From: Pseudomonas kuykendallii
GTDB taxonomy: Bacteria; Pseudomonadota; Gammaproteobacteria; Pseudomonadales; Pseudomonadaceae
Assembly (NCBI RefSeq): GCF_900106975.1
Contig: NZ_FNNU01000005.1
Coordinates: 124,001-188,000, forward strand
Direction of reading: 5' to 3'
DNA length: 64,000 bases
Shown: in pieces, positions 41,701 to 53,555 of the stretch
Layout: every line of letters starts with the position of its first letter
Numbering within the stretch: position 1 is the stretch's first letter
Notes under the pieces: generated by a model
The model's input: the letters and a program-made list of their open reading frames with translations, nothing else
Told to the model about the DNA's origin: nothing
The model's database searches: none
Program-made: the position numbers and the translations under genes

Positions 41701-44505
41701 ATGAAGCCACTCAGCGCCACGCTGCGCTTGCAGTTCCATAAAGGCTTCACGTTGGACGATGCCGTCCCGCTGGTCGACTACTTCGCCAGCCTCGGCATCA
41801 GCCACCTTTATGCCTCGCCCCTGCTTACAGCCCGCCCCGGTTCGATGCACGGCTACGACGTCGTCGACCCCACCGCGATCAACCCGGAACTCGGCGGCGA
41901 AGCCGCGCTGCATCGCCTGGTCGCGGCGCTGCGCGAGCGCGGCATGGGGCTGATCCTCGACATCGTGTCCAACCACATGGCCGTGGGCGGATCGAACAAT
42001 CCCTGGTGGCTCGACGTGCTCGAGTGGGGCACGCGCAGCCCCTACGCGCAGTTCTTCGACATCCAGTGGAATTCGCCCGACCCCTTGCTGGAAGGACAAT
42101 TGCTGGTGCCCTTCCTGCGCTCCGACTACGGCGAGGTGCTGCAGGCCGGCGAGATCGTCGTGCGGTTCGACGCCGCCAGCGGCGCGTTCTACGCGGAGCA
42201 CTACGAGCACCGCTTCCCGATCAGCCCGCCCAGCTACGTCGAGCTGCTCAGCGGCAGCGGTAACCCCGAGTTGATCGCCCTCGGCGAACGCTTCGCCACC
42301 CTGCGCGAGCAGGAAAATCCCTACCAGTGCGCCAAGGAACTGCGCGCCGAGCTGGCCGAGGCCGCGAGCCGGGGCGATGCCGCCGAGGATATCCAGCGCA
42401 TGCTGGCGCGCTTCGACGCCACCCAGCCAGAAGGCTTCCAGCGCCTGCATGCGCTGCTCGAACGCCAGCACTACCGCCTGGCGAGCTGGCGCACGGCTGG
42501 CGACGACATCAACTGGCGGCGCTTCTTCGACATCAACGAGCTGGGCGGCCTGCGCGTCGAGCGGCCGGTGGTATTCGAGGAAACCCACGCGAAAATCTTC
42601 GAGCTCGTCGCCAACGGGCAGATCGACGGCCTGCGCATCGACCACGTCGACGGCCTGGCCAACCCGCGCGGCTACTGTCGCCAGCTGCGCCGGCGTGTCG
42701 AACGGCTGATCGCCGGGCGCTCGTCAGCGACCGCCCTGGAGCACTTCCCTATCTACGTCGAGAAAATCCTCGGCCCCGAGGAGCAGCTGCAACGCGACTG
42801 GGGCGTGGACGGCACCACCGGCTACGAATTCATGAACCAGGTGTCGCTGCTGCAGCACGACCCGGCGGGCGAGGCGGTGCTCGGCGAACTGTGGAGCCGG
42901 GTCAGCGAGCGCACGGCGGATTTCATGGAGGAAGTGCGCGCCGCCAAGCAACTGGTGGTCACCGGTTCCCTGGCCGGCGACTACGAGACGGTCGCGCAGC
43001 TGCTGCTGCAGGTCGCCCGTGGCGACCTGATGACCCGCGACCTCACGCTCGGCGCGATCCGCCGCGCGCTGCTCGAACTGATCGTGCATTTCCCGGTATA
43101 CCGCACCTACATCGGCGCCACCGGCCGCCGCGAGTCGGACGAGCCGTTCTTCCAGCAGGCGCTGGAAGGCGCGCGCACCACCCTCGGTGAGGCCGACTGG
43201 CCGCTGCTCGCGCACCTGGAGCGCTGGCTCGGCGGCGAACCGCTGCGCGATGTGCCGCCGGGGCCGATCCGGGCCGCCCGCAAGCAGGCGTGCGTGCGTT
43301 TCCAACAGCTCACCTCGCCGGCGGCGGCCAAGGCGGTGGAGGACACCGCCTGCTACCGCAGCGCCGTGCTGCTCTCGCGCAACGACGTCGGCTTCGACCC
43401 GCAGCTGTTCAGCGCCCCGCCGCAGGCCTTCCACGCCGCCGCGCTGGAGCGTGCCGAGGCGTTTCCGCGCAACCTGCTGACCACCGCTACCCACGACCAC
43501 AAACGGGGCGAGGACACCCGGGCGCGGATCACCGTGCTCAGCGAGCGTGCGTCCTGGTTCGCCGAGCAGGTGGACCGCTGGCTGGAAATGGCCGCACCGC
43601 TGCGCGCGGACCTCGCCGATGGCGTCGCACCGTCGCCCGGTGACGAGCTGATGCTGATGCAGATCCTGCTCGGCAGCTGGCCGCTGGACCTCGATCCCGA
43701 CGACGCCGCCGGCATGCAGGAGTACGCAGGGCGGATCGGCCAGTGGCAGGAGAAGGCCGTCCGCGAAGCCAAGCTGCGCAGCACCTGGAGCGCGCCCAAC
43801 GAGGCGTACGAAAGCGCCTGCCGCGCCTATTTGGAGCGTCTGTTGCAGCAGGACGAAGGCGCGCAGCTGCGTCGCGAGATCGCCGCGGCCGCGATGAGAA
43901 TCGCCCCGGCCGGCGCGCTCAACGGTCTGGTCCAGACCTTGCTGCGGATGACCGCGCCCGGCGTGCCCGACCTGTACCAAGGCGCCGAGTTCTGGGACTT
44001 CAGCCTGGTCGACCCGGACAACCGCCGTCCGGTCGACTTCGCCGCCCGCCGCGAGGCGCTCGCCGCCGAGCGGGATCTCGCTGAGCGGAGTCCCGCCGAA
44101 CTGATCGCCAGCTGGCGTGACGGACGTATCAAACAGTGGCTGATCGCCCAGACGTTGCAGCTGCGTGCGGAGCTGCCGGAACTGTTCACGGCAGGTGATT
44201 ACCTGCCGCTGGAAGTGCATGGCGAACAGGCGGAGCGCGTTCTCGCGTTCGCCCGCCGCCATGAAGGGAGGAGCGTCGTGGTCATAGTGCCGCGGCTGAC
44301 GTTCACGCTGCTCGGAGGTAGTGATAATCCGGCCATCGCGCCCGATAGCTGGGGCGATACCTACGTGCAACTGCCTGAAAGTCTGGCGAATCAGGGGCTG
44401 AGGGGACTTTTTGGCGGTGGCGCAGTCACACACAACGAGCAGGTGCGGCTTGCCGAGGTCCTGGCTACGTTTCCGCTAGGCATTTTGCGATCTGAACCAA
44501 CGTAA
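41701..44505 (+). CDS. treY: Malto-oligosyltrehalose synthase
   Basis: A 934-residue GH13 enzyme that isomerises the reducing-end glucose of a maltodextrin from alpha-1,4 to alpha-1,1, making maltooligosyltrehalose. Seen: RLQFHKGFTLDDAVPLVDYFASLGISHLYASPLL, LDIVSNHMAVGG, nucleophile Asp314 (DGLRIDHVDGLANP), acid/base Glu354 (IYVEKILGPEE), and TTGYEFMNQV, all family-defining; ATHDHKRGEDTRARI occurs in the second half. Length is normal to slightly long. Upstream malQ abuts it; the DUF2934 gene follows after 17 bp. Confidence 0.95.
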   Translation: MKPLSATLRLQFHKGFTLDDAVPLVDYFASLGISHLYASPLLTARPGSMHGYDVVDPTAINPELGGEAALHRLVAALRERGMGLILDIVSNHMAVGGSNNPWWLDVLEWGTRSPYAQFFDIQWNSPDPLLEGQLLVPFLRSDYGEVLQAGEIVVRFDAASGAFYAEHYEHRFPISPPSYVELLSGSGNPELIALGERFATLREQENPYQCAKELRAELAEAASRGDAAEDIQRMLARFDATQPEGFQRLHALLERQHYRLASWRTAGDDINWRRFFDINELGGLRVERPVVFEETHAKIFELVANGQIDGLRIDHVDGLANPRGYCRQLRRRVERLIAGRSSATALEHFPIYVEKILGPEEQLQRDWGVDGTTGYEFMNQVSLLQHDPAGEAVLGELWSRVSERTADFMEEVRAAKQLVVTGSLAGDYETVAQLLLQVARGDLMTRDLTLGAIRRALLELIVHFPVYRTYIGATGRRESDEPFFQQALEGARTTLGEADWPLLAHLERWLGGEPLRDVPPGPIRAARKQACVRFQQLTSPAAAKAVEDTACYRSAVLLSRNDVGFDPQLFSAPPQAFHAAALERAEAFPRNLLTTATHDHKRGEDTRARITVLSERASWFAEQVDRWLEMAAPLRADLADGVAPSPGDELMLMQILLGSWPLDLDPDDAAGMQEYAGRIGQWQEKAVREAKLRSTWSAPNEAYESACRAYLERLLQQDEGAQLRREIAAAAMRIAPAGALNGLVQTLLRMTAPGVPDLYQGAEFWDFSLVDPDNRRPVDFAARREALAAERDLAERSPAELIASWRDGRIKQWLIAQTLQLRAELPELFTAGDYLPLEVHGEQAERVLAFARRHEGRSVVVIVPRLTFTLLGGSDNPAIAPDSWGDTYVQLPESLANQGLRGLFGGGAVTHNEQVRLAEVLATFPLGILRSEPT

Positions 44506-44522
44506 AACATGGAGACTTCAAC

Positions 44523-44897
44523 ATGAGTGCTAAAGACGAGCGTATACGCGAATTCGCCTACCAGATCTGGGAGTCCGAAGGCCGCCCAGACGGTCAGGAG
44601 CAGCGGCACTGGGAGATGGCCCGCAAGCTGGCCGCCGCCGAGGCGCTGCCCGCGAGCAAGGCCAAGGCTCCGGCCAAGCCGCGCAAGGCAAGCAAGCCCA
44701 AGGCGGCACCGGAACCCGCAGCCGCCGCACCCGCTGCCAGCGCCAGCGCCAGCGACAAGCCTGCCCTGGTGAAGAAGCCGCGCAAACCGGCCGAACCCAA
44801 GTCGAGCGCGCCGAAGGAGGCCAAACCGGCTGCGCCGAAGTCCGCCGCTTCCAAACCCGCCAAGCCGGCTGCCAAGCCAACCGCCCCGAAAGCCTGA
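44523..44897 (+). CDS. DUF2934 protein with histone-H1-like Lys/Ala/Pro tail
   Basis: 124 residues. The first ~36 (DERIREFAYQIWESEGRPDG..HWEMARKL) are the DUF2934 domain, a short helix-turn-helix-like unit of unknown function. The rest is a low-complexity tail of Lys, Ala, Pro and Ser (PAKPRKASKPK, APKEAKPAAPKSAA), like bacterial histone-H1-like proteins such as AlgP. No signal peptide. It sits inside the glucan operon between treY and glgX, as does the equivalent gene in P. aeruginosa as I recall. The tail suggests binding to nucleic acid or another polyanion; a glucan-related role is speculative. Confidence 0.8.
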   Translation: MSAKDERIREFAYQIWESEGRPDGQEQRHWEMARKLAAAEALPASKAKAPAKPRKASKPKAAPEPAAAAPAASASASDKPALVKKPRKPAEPKSSAPKEAKPAAPKSAASKPAKPAAKPTAPKA

Positions 44898-44939
44898 ACG
44901 TCCCTTGCAGTGCGCTTGCCATTGCGCATAGGAGAAAGC

Positions 44940-47092
<2,153 letters not shown>

Positions 47093-47096
<4 letters not shown>

Positions 47097-48118
47097 ATGA
47101 ACGGGCTCTGTTGCCCGCAGCGCTGGGCGAATGGCTGAACGGCCGCGAGGATGGCCACGCGGGGCTGGGCGAGTTGATCGCCTGTCTGCGCGAGCTGCGC
47201 CTCGCCGGCCTGGACGATCTCCCTCTGCCCGGTTCCGGGCAGACCCTTCAACGCTGGCGCGCGCTCTCCTGCGTCGCCAGCCATGACCTCAACCTGTGCA
47301 AGCTCTACGAAGGCCACACCGACGCGTTGGCGGTGATGGCCGAGCTAGGCGCGCCGGCACCGGAGGAAGATTCGCTGTGGGGCATGTGGGCGGCCGAACC
47401 GCCGCAGGCCAAGGTGCGCATCGTTGCCGAGTCCGGCGGCGAAGTGCGCCTGGACGGCACCAAGGCCTGGTGCTCGGGTGCCGACCAGCTCACCCACGGC
47501 CTGCTCACCGCCTGGAACGCCAACGGCGAGCAGCAGTTGGTGGCGGTGAAGATGGACCAGCCTGGCATCAGCACAAACAGCGCTAGCTGGCAGGCGATCG
47601 GCATGGGCGCCACGCAGAGCGTCGAGGTCAGTTTCCGCCGTGCCCACGGCGTGCTCGTCGGCGGACCGGGCGATTACCTTCGTCGTCCCGGATTCTGGCA
47701 GGGCGGTGGCGGCATCGCGGCCTGCTGGCACGGTGCGGCTCAGGCCCTGGCGGAGTACCTGCGCGGCCAGGGGCGTCGCGGCGAGCCGCACACCCTGGCC
47801 CACCTGGGCGCGGTGGACGCGGCCTTGCAGGCCAGCGCCGCGCTGCTGCGCGACTGCGCCGAGTGGATCGATCGCAACCCCACCGCCAGTGCCGAATTGG
47901 CGGTCCGCCGTTCCCGTGCCGTGTGCGAGGACGCCGCGGAATCGCTGCTGCGGCACGTCGGCCGCGCGCTCGGCGCTGCGCCGCTGTGCCTGAACCGGCG
48001 CTACGCCCGGCTGGCCACCGATCTGCCGGTATTTCTGCGCCAGAGCCATGCCGAACGTGACCTGGCCGCACTCGGCGAACTGGTGGTGAGGGATCCGGCG
48101 GGCAGCTGGCTGCTATGA
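47093..48118 (+). CDS. Acyl-CoA-dehydrogenase-like protein
   Basis: A 341-residue protein with the fold pattern of acyl-CoA/acyl-ACP dehydrogenases: helical N-terminus (LARLRELRLAGL-like region), middle beta domain (SGGEVRLDGTKAWCSGADQLTHGLLTA), and C-terminal helices (HLGAVDAALQASAALLRDCAEWID). It is shorter than classical members (~380), and I cannot locate the catalytic glutamate with confidence. GTG start at 47093 overlapping the glgX stop. Followed by PIG-L and methyltransferase genes, each overlapping by 4 bases. This trio recurs beside each other in other proteobacteria as I recall; its product is unknown. Confidence 0.78.
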
Positions 48119-48873
48119 AGGCCAATCCCATCGTCGGCAGCGGCACCTCGATCGAGGCCTGGGCCGGGTCCCGGCACCTGGCGGAAGTGGAAGAAATCGA
48201 CCTGCAGCACCTGGTCCCGACCGGCAGTCGCGCGGTGATCGTCGCGCCGCATCCGGACGATGAGGTGCTGGGGTGCGGCGGCCTGTTGCAAGCGCTGTCG
48301 CGCGCCGGCAATCCGCTGCTGCTGATTTCCGTCACCGACGGCGATGCCAGCCATCCCGGTTCGCGGCGCTGGCCGGTGGAACGGCTGGTCCAGGCCCGCC
48401 CGCTGGAAAGCGCCGAGGCGTTGCGTCGGCTGCAGATCGATGTCGACGCACTGCCGTGGATTCGCGCCGCGTTGCCCGACAGCGCCGTGGCCTCCCGGGA
48501 AGACAAGCTGCGAGCCCTCATCGCCGGGGCCTTGCAGCCGGGCGACGTGGTTTTCGCCACCTGGCGCGAGGACGGCCACTGCGACCACGAAGCGGTCGGT
48601 CGCGCCGCGGCGGCGGCTGCGAGCGCGGCAGGTGCCCGCCTTGTGGAAGTACCGATCTGGGCCTGGCACTGGGCGGACCCCGAGGACCCACGCCTGCCCT
48701 GGCAACGCGCCCGCAAGCTGGTCATCGACGAGGCCATGCTCGCGCGCAAACGCCAGGCCATGCAGGCGCACGCCAGCCAGTTGGAGGGCGATCCCGACAT
48801 TCATCTGCCACCGGTGCTGGACGCGCATGCGCTCGAGCGCCTGTTGCGACCCTTCGAGGTGTTCTTCCTATGA
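48115..48873 (+). CDS. PIG-L family deacetylase
   Basis: A 252-residue zinc-dependent N-deacetylase of the PIG-L/LmbE family, which removes acetyl groups from GlcNAc-type sugars or related molecules. The zinc/catalytic motif APHPDDEVLGCGG (His46, Asp48-Asp49) and the downstream histidine motif EDGHCDHEAVGRAA are present; no signal peptide, so cytoplasmic. The final FEVFFL is typical. ATG overlaps the stop of the dehydrogenase-like gene, and its own stop overlaps the methyltransferase start. Confidence 0.9.
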   Translation: MKANPIVGSGTSIEAWAGSRHLAEVEEIDLQHLVPTGSRAVIVAPHPDDEVLGCGGLLQALSRAGNPLLLISVTDGDASHPGSRRWPVERLVQARPLESAEALRRLQIDVDALPWIRAALPDSAVASREDKLRALIAGALQPGDVVFATWREDGHCDHEAVGRAAAAAASAAGARLVEVPIWAWHWADPEDPRLPWQRARKLVIDEAMLARKRQAMQAHASQLEGDPDIHLPPVLDAHALERLLRPFEVFFL

Positions 48874-49469
48874 GCGTGGGCGATGCCTATTTCGATGAAC
48901 TGTTCGCCGGCAACGATGATCCCTGGGCGTTTCGCCAGCGCTGGTACGAGCGTCGCAAGCGCGCCCTGACCCTGGCCGCCCTGCCCCGCGACCGCTTCGC
49001 CGCGGCCTTCGAGCCCGGCTGCGCCAATGGTGAACTGAGCGCGGAGCTGGCCGAGCGCTGCGACAGCCTGCTCTGCGGCGATACCTCGGCCGCCGCCGTT
49101 CGGCTGGCGCGCCAGCGTCTGGAAGGGTTTCCCCACGCCCGCGTCGAGCAGATGCGCCTGCCGCAGGGGTGGCCGGAGCAGCGTTTCGACCTGATCGTCC
49201 TCAGCGAGGTCGGCTACTACCTGGCGCAGGACGATCTTCTGGCCCTGGCCGAGTGCATGCGCTCGTCGCTCACCGAGGACGGGATTCTCGTCGCCTGCCA
49301 CTGGCGGCATCCCATCGACGGCTGCCCGCTGGTGGGCGACCAGGTGCACCGGCTGCTGGGCGAAGCCTTGCAGATGGAGTGCCTGATGACCCATCTCGAG
49401 CCGGATTTCGTCATGCAATCGTGGTCGCGCGACGGCGCCAGCGTGGCCGCACGCGAAGGCCTGGCCTGA
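48870..49469 (+). CDS. Class I SAM-dependent methyltransferase (NodS-like)
   Basis: A 199-residue methyltransferase. The N-terminal segment (YFDELFAGNDDPWAFRQRWYERRKRALTLAALP) is characteristic of NodS-like enzymes. Motif I is FEPGCANGEL (residues 47-56), followed by CGDTS as motif II and FDLIVLSEVGYYL as motif IV region. NodS N-methylates a deacetylated glucosamine in Nod-factor synthesis, which makes the partnership with the preceding PIG-L deacetylase suggestive: deacetylate an amino sugar, then N-methylate it. That is inference; no glycosyltransferase gene accompanies the trio here. Confidence 0.85.
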   Translation: MSVGDAYFDELFAGNDDPWAFRQRWYERRKRALTLAALPRDRFAAAFEPGCANGELSAELAERCDSLLCGDTSAAAVRLARQRLEGFPHARVEQMRLPQGWPEQRFDLIVLSEVGYYLAQDDLLALAECMRSSLTEDGILVACHWRHPIDGCPLVGDQVHRLLGEALQMECLMTHLEPDFVMQSWSRDGASVAAREGLA

Positions 49470-49593
49470 TTCACGTTCGGCGGCGCTGATCCTCATCGCC
49501 GAAACGCCGCTCCTCCCCGTCATCGCCCTCTGGCACGTCTCGTGCCGGAACCCTCTTCCTCCTGATCAGTCGGAATAACTAGGCGCCCATTGC

Positions 49594-49634
49594 GGGCGCA
49601 GCCTGCGGCCTTGCGGCTGCAGCGCCGGTTTTTC
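49594..49634 (+). terminator. Hairpin with U-run before the CBS gene (terminator or attenuator)
   Basis: GGCGC-AGCC pairs with GGCT-(GCA)-GCGCC, followed by GGTTTTTC. It ends 18 bases before the CBS ATG, so it either terminates the glgX-methyltransferase transcript or lies in the CBS leader. A second small hairpin (GCGCCC/GGGCGC) overlaps its left side at 49583-49599, offering alternative folds. Confidence 0.5.
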
Positions 49635-49651
49635 GCAAATGGAGCCAGCCC

Positions 49652-50065
49652 ATGAAGATCAATCAGATCATGACCCGCAACGTGCAGACGCTGCGTCCGG
49701 ATCAGAGCATTCGCGATGCGGCGACGCTGATGGCGAGGATCGACACCGGCGCCCTTCTGGTTCACGAGAACGGCCGCCTGGTGGGCATGGTCACCGACCG
49801 CGACATCACCCTGCGCGCCGTCGCCCAGGGTCTCGACGCTGACACGCCGGTACGCCGGATCATGAGCTCGGGGGTGCGCTACTGCTTCGATGACGAGGAC
49901 GTGCAGCAGGTCGCCCGCAACATGGCGCACAACCAGATGCGCCGTCTGCCGGTCCTCAATCGCGAGAAGCGCCTGGTTGGCGTGGTGTCGCTCGGCAACA
50001 TCGCCAGCACGTTCAGTGATCGCGCCCAGAGCACCGTGCTGCTCGGTGTGGCCCAGGCCCACTGA
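49652..50065 (+). CDS. Tandem CBS-domain protein
   Basis: A 137-residue soluble protein made of two CBS domains: [47 protein letters not shown] and [49 protein letters not shown]. Such pairs bind adenine nucleotides (AMP, ATP, SAM) and act as energy sensors. The TDRDI signature is intact. The ATG follows GGAG. Similar stand-alone CBS proteins are common in stress or low-oxygen regulons, though its partner is unknown. About 37 bp separate it from ybhP. Confidence 0.92.
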   Translation: MKINQIMTRNVQTLRPDQSIRDAATLMARIDTGALLVHENGRLVGMVTDRDITLRAVAQGLDADTPVRRIMSSGVRYCFDDEDVQQVARNMAHNQMRRLPVLNREKRLVGVVSLGNIASTFSDRAQSTVLLGVAQAH

Positions 50066-50102
50066 GCGCCCCGCACCGGCAAAGACGCCAAGGAGTTCGG
50101 AT

Positions 50103-50888
50103 TTGAATTTGCAAAGCTCTCAACTGGATGCGCACCTGGCAAGTTCGGTGCATTCGCTGAAGGTGCTGACGGTGAACACGCACAAGGGTTTCACGCTGTT
50201 CAACCGGCGCTTCATCCTGCCCGAGCTGCGCGATGCGGTGCGCAGCATTTCCGCCGACATCGTGTTCCTGCAGGAAGTCCACGGCACCCATGAGAAGCAC
50301 GCGCTGCGGTTTCCCGACTGGCCGGCCACCTCGCAGTACGAGTTTCTCGCCGACAGCATGTGGAGCGACTTCGCCTATGGCCGCAACGCGGTCTACCAGG
50401 ATGGCGACCACGGCAACGCGCTGCTCTCCAAGTTTCCGATCCTGCGCTACCAGAACCTCGACGTGTCGATCAGCGGTCCGGAGCGGCGCGGGCTGCTGCA
50501 CTGCGAGTTGCAGGTGCCCGGTCATGACGCCTTCCACGCCATCTGCGTTCACCTCGGGCTGCGCGAGGCGCACCGCCAGCAGCAGCTGGGTCTGCTCTGC
50601 GAACTGATCTCCAGCCTGCCACCGGATGCGCCGGTGGTGGTGGCCGGCGACTTCAACGACTGGCGGCTCAAGGCCAGCCCGGTGCTGGAGCGCGGCGCGA
50701 ACATGCACGAGGCCTTCGCCCGGGAGCACGGCATCGTCGCCCGGAGCTTCCCGGCGCACTGGCCACTGCTGCGCCTGGACCGCGTCTACGTGCGCAACGC
50801 CACCACGCGCAACCCGCAGGTTCTGTCGAACCGGCCCTGGTCGCACTTGTCAGACCATGTACCCCTGGCCGTGGAGATCCACCTATGA
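50103..50888 (+). CDS. ybhP: Endonuclease/exonuclease/phosphatase family protein (YbhP-like)
   Basis: A 261-residue EEP-fold metal-dependent hydrolase. The best start is TTG at 50103 (read as Met-Asn-Leu-Gln), because AAGGAG (50090-50095) sits seven bases upstream and no ATG fits. EEP motifs: [44 protein letters not shown] and the terminal [10 protein letters not shown]. The substrate may be a phosphodiester in a lipid or nucleic acid. The order ybhP-clsB-ybhN is the same as in E. coli, which supports the name. Its stop overlaps the clsB ATG. Confidence 0.88.
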   Translation: MNLQSSQLDAHLASSVHSLKVLTVNTHKGFTLFNRRFILPELRDAVRSISADIVFLQEVHGTHEKHALRFPDWPATSQYEFLADSMWSDFAYGRNAVYQDGDHGNALLSKFPILRYQNLDVSISGPERRGLLHCELQVPGHDAFHAICVHLGLREAHRQQQLGLLCELISSLPPDAPVVVAGDFNDWRLKASPVLERGANMHEAFAREHGIVARSFPAHWPLLRLDRVYVRNATTRNPQVLSNRPWSHLSDHVPLAVEIHL

Positions 50889-52123
50889 AATTCAGCTGGC
50901 GTGATGGAAACCGCCTGCAGTTGCTGGAAAACGGTGAGGAGTTCTTCCCACGCGTATTCGAGATGATTCGTCAGGCGAAAAAGGAAGTCCTGCTGGAGAC
51001 CTTCATCGTCTATCAGGACAAGGTCGGCAACGAGCTGCGCGACGTGTTGATCGAGGCCGCCCAACGCGGTGTGCGCGTCGACATCACGCTGGACGGCTAT
51101 GGCTGCGCGGACCTGACCCCGGACTACATCTCCGGGCTGACCTCCGCTGGCGTGCGCCTGCACCTGTTCGACCCGCAGCCCAAGTTCCTAGGCATGCGCA
51201 CCAACCTGTTCCGCCGCCTGCACCGCAAGATCGTGGTGATCGACGGTGAGCGCGCGTTCATCGGCGGAATCAACTACTCCGCCGATCACCTGGCCGATTT
51301 CGGCCCGGAGGCCAAGCAGGACTATGCCGTGGAGATCGAAGGCCCGGCCGTCGACGACATCCACCGCTTCGCGCTGAAGACCATCGCCCCCCGCGAGCAT
51401 CCGAAGCGCTGGTGGCAGCGCCGCGTACAGGAGTCCATCGGGCGAACCTACAACCACAGCCGGGGCAACGCCCGGGTGCTGTTGGTCACTCGGGACAACG
51501 AGAACCATCGCAATGACATCGAGGAGCACTACCTCGAGGCGATCCGTTCGGCGCGCAGCCACCTGCTGATCGCCAACGCCTACTTCTTCCCCGGTTATCG
51601 TGTGCTCCGGGAAATTCGCAATGCGGCCCGCCGTGGCGTGCGGGTTCGCCTGATTCTGCAGGGCCAGCCGGACATGCCGATCGCCAAGCTCGCCGCACGG
51701 ATGCTCTACAACTACCTGCTGCGCGACGGTGTGCAGATCTTCGAATACTGCCGGCGCCCACTGCACGGCAAGGTGGCGTTGGCGGATCACGACTGGTCCA
51801 CCGTGGGTTCCAGCAACCTCGACCCGCTGAGCCTGTCGCTGAACTTGGAAGCCAACGTGATCGTCCGCGACCCGGTGTTCAACCGGCACCTGCACGAGCG
51901 CCTCGACCTGCTGATCCAGGACCACTGCAAGACGGTTCCCCTGGAGCGCATGGTGCGCGGCTACTTCTGGCGTGCGCCGCTGGTGTTCCTGATCTTCCAC
52001 TTCCTGCGCTATTTCCCCTCGATGATCGCCAAGTTGCCGGCTAGCCCGCCGCGCCTCGCACTCATCGAACCTCCGACGGTGGAATCCCCCGCCGTCGCCA
52101 ATCTGCAGCGAGACGGCCAATGA
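50885..52123 (+). CDS. clsB: Cardiolipin synthase B (phospholipase D family)
   Basis: A 412-residue PLD-superfamily enzyme that makes cardiolipin by phosphatidyl transfer at the inner membrane. Two complete HKD motifs: His113 in [19 protein letters not shown] and His294 in [21 protein letters not shown]. There are no N-terminal membrane helices, as in ClsB and unlike ClsA; a hydrophobic patch near residue 360-375 ([14 protein letters not shown]) may anchor it. It overlaps ybhP and ybhN by ATGA on each side, so three proteins are made from one coupled message. Confidence 0.93.
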   Translation: MKFSWRDGNRLQLLENGEEFFPRVFEMIRQAKKEVLLETFIVYQDKVGNELRDVLIEAAQRGVRVDITLDGYGCADLTPDYISGLTSAGVRLHLFDPQPKFLGMRTNLFRRLHRKIVVIDGERAFIGGINYSADHLADFGPEAKQDYAVEIEGPAVDDIHRFALKTIAPREHPKRWWQRRVQESIGRTYNHSRGNARVLLVTRDNENHRNDIEEHYLEAIRSARSHLLIANAYFFPGYRVLREIRNAARRGVRVRLILQGQPDMPIAKLAARMLYNYLLRDGVQIFEYCRRPLHGKVALADHDWSTVGSSNLDPLSLSLNLEANVIVRDPVFNRHLHERLDLLIQDHCKTVPLERMVRGYFWRAPLVFLIFHFLRYFPSMIAKLPASPPRLALIEPPTVESPAVANLQRDGQ

Positions 52124-53112
52124 GCGCATCCAGCGGAACCCGGCAGCCTTCGTTCGCCGAACGCCATCGATGGTGGCCGGTCGCGAAGAAACTGCTGACC
52201 TATGCGTTCTTCATTATGGTGGTGGTGCTGCTGGTCGCCCTGGCGAAGAAGGTGGACTGGGACGAAGTGGTGACCACCCTGCGTGCGTACAGCATGAAGA
52301 CGCTCCTGCTGGCCGGCCTTGCGACGCTGGGCAGCTACCTCGTCTACACCAGCTTCGACCTGCTGGGTAAGCGCTACACGCGGCACAGCCTGCCGGCATC
52401 GCAAATCCTGCCGGTGACCTTCGTCTGCTATGCCTTCAACCTCAACCTCAGTGCCTGGGTGGGCGGTATCGCCTTCCGCTACCGGCTGTATTCGCGCCTC
52501 GGCCTGAAGAATTCGGTGATCACCCAGATCTTCACCCTGAGCCTGATGACCAACTGGCTTGGCTACATGGCGCTGGGCGGGACGGTATTCGCCCTGGGCT
52601 GGGTGAAGATGCCGGAAAGCTGGTCCATCGGCACGGGCACCTTACGTCTGATCGGCGTGCTGCTGGTCGCGGTGACGCTGATCTACCTCGGCCTCTGCGC
52701 CTTCTCCAAACGCCGTGCCTGGACCATCCGTGGCCATGAGATCGGCTTGCCGTCGCTGCGCATGGCCGCCAGCCAACTGGTGCTTGGCGGCTGCAACTGG
52801 GGGCTGATGGCGCTGGTGGTGTACATCATGCTGCAGGAGAAGGTCGATTATCCGACCGTGCTGGGCGTCCTGCTGATCAGCAGTATCGCCGGGGTCGTCA
52901 CCCACATTCCGGCCGGGCTTGGGGTGCTGGAGACGGTGTTCGTGACCCTGCTGCAGGGGCAGGTTTCCAAAGGCAGCATGCTCGCCGCGCTGATCGGCTA
53001 TCGCGTGCTCTACTTCCTGATCCCGCTGTTGCTCGCCTCGCTGGTGTACCTCCTGCTGGAGTCCCAGGCGAAAAAACTGCGCAACATGAACAGCGACAAA
53101 CAGGCCGTCTGA
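52120..53112 (+). CDS. ybhN: LPG-synthase-TM/UPF0104 membrane protein (YbhN-like)
   Basis: A 330-residue integral membrane protein with about eight helices and the UPF0104 pattern also seen in the flippase half of MprF: SYLVYTSFDLLGKRYTRH, NLNLSAWVGGIAFRYRLYSRLG, and AGVVTHIPAGLGVLETVF. A lipid-handling or flippase role is usually proposed and is consistent with coupling to cardiolipin synthase. ATG overlaps the clsB stop. A GC-rich hairpin without U-run (CCGCCCGG/CCGGGCGG, 53130-53156) follows the gene. Confidence 0.9.
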   Translation: MSASSGTRQPSFAERHRWWPVAKKLLTYAFFIMVVVLLVALAKKVDWDEVVTTLRAYSMKTLLLAGLATLGSYLVYTSFDLLGKRYTRHSLPASQILPVTFVCYAFNLNLSAWVGGIAFRYRLYSRLGLKNSVITQIFTLSLMTNWLGYMALGGTVFALGWVKMPESWSIGTGTLRLIGVLLVAVTLIYLGLCAFSKRRAWTIRGHEIGLPSLRMAASQLVLGGCNWGLMALVVYIMLQEKVDYPTVLGVLLISSIAGVVTHIPAGLGVLETVFVTLLQGQVSKGSMLAALIGYRVLYFLIPLLLASLVYLLLESQAKKLRNMNSDKQAV

Positions 53113-53232
53113 TCCTCGCCCGGCACGCTCCGCCCGGCCCGTGCGCCACCGGGCGGAATGCCGCTTCGCTTCGTTGAAATGTCACCAAATACGGCTAGCC
53201 TTGTTGGACACTACGAACGTGGGTGAGCCAAC

Positions 53233-53490
53233 ATGATGACGATCTCTTTTCAGGAGGCTCGGCAAATCATCGAGCTGTCCTTCGTACCGCTTGCCTGCGA
53301 ATGCAAGGAAGAGGAACAGGGCATTACTGTCCGTCTGTTCCACGCGCAGAGCGGCGAACCGCAACTGGTGGTCACGGCCATCGCGCCCGAGCGCTATGCC
53401 AGCATCCGTGCGATTTCCCAGCTGGTCTTGGAGATTCGCCAGGAGCTGTCCGTTGCCAAACTCCGCAAGCAGATGAGCTACAGCCTCTAA
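53233..53490 (+). CDS. DUF1652 family protein
   Basis: 85 residues, no membrane segment. It fits the DUF1652 pattern I know from pseudomonads: FQEARQIIELSFVPLACECKEEEQGITVRLFHAQSGEPQLVVTAI followed by an alpha-helical SIRAISQLVLEIRQEL. The two closely spaced cysteines (ACEC) are conserved in that family. Function unknown. Two ATGs in a row (53233, 53236) could start it; the site upstream is weak (GGTGAG). Followed by a perfect terminator, so it is probably a single-gene unit. Confidence 0.8.
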   Translation: MMTISFQEARQIIELSFVPLACECKEEEQGITVRLFHAQSGEPQLVVTAIAPERYASIRAISQLVLEIRQELSVAKLRKQMSYSL

Positions 53491-53496
53491 GCCCCT

Positions 53497-53524
53497 GCCC
53501 GACCGTGTTCACGGTCGGGCTTTC
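53497..53524 (+). terminator. Terminator after the DUF1652 gene
   Basis: A perfect 11-bp stem GCCCGACCGTG/CACGGTCGGGC with a nominal TT loop, followed by TTTCG. It starts six bases after the stop codon. Confidence 0.8.
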
Positions 53525-53555
53525 GCCCTTCCCGCCCCGACCTATCCTTGAATGC

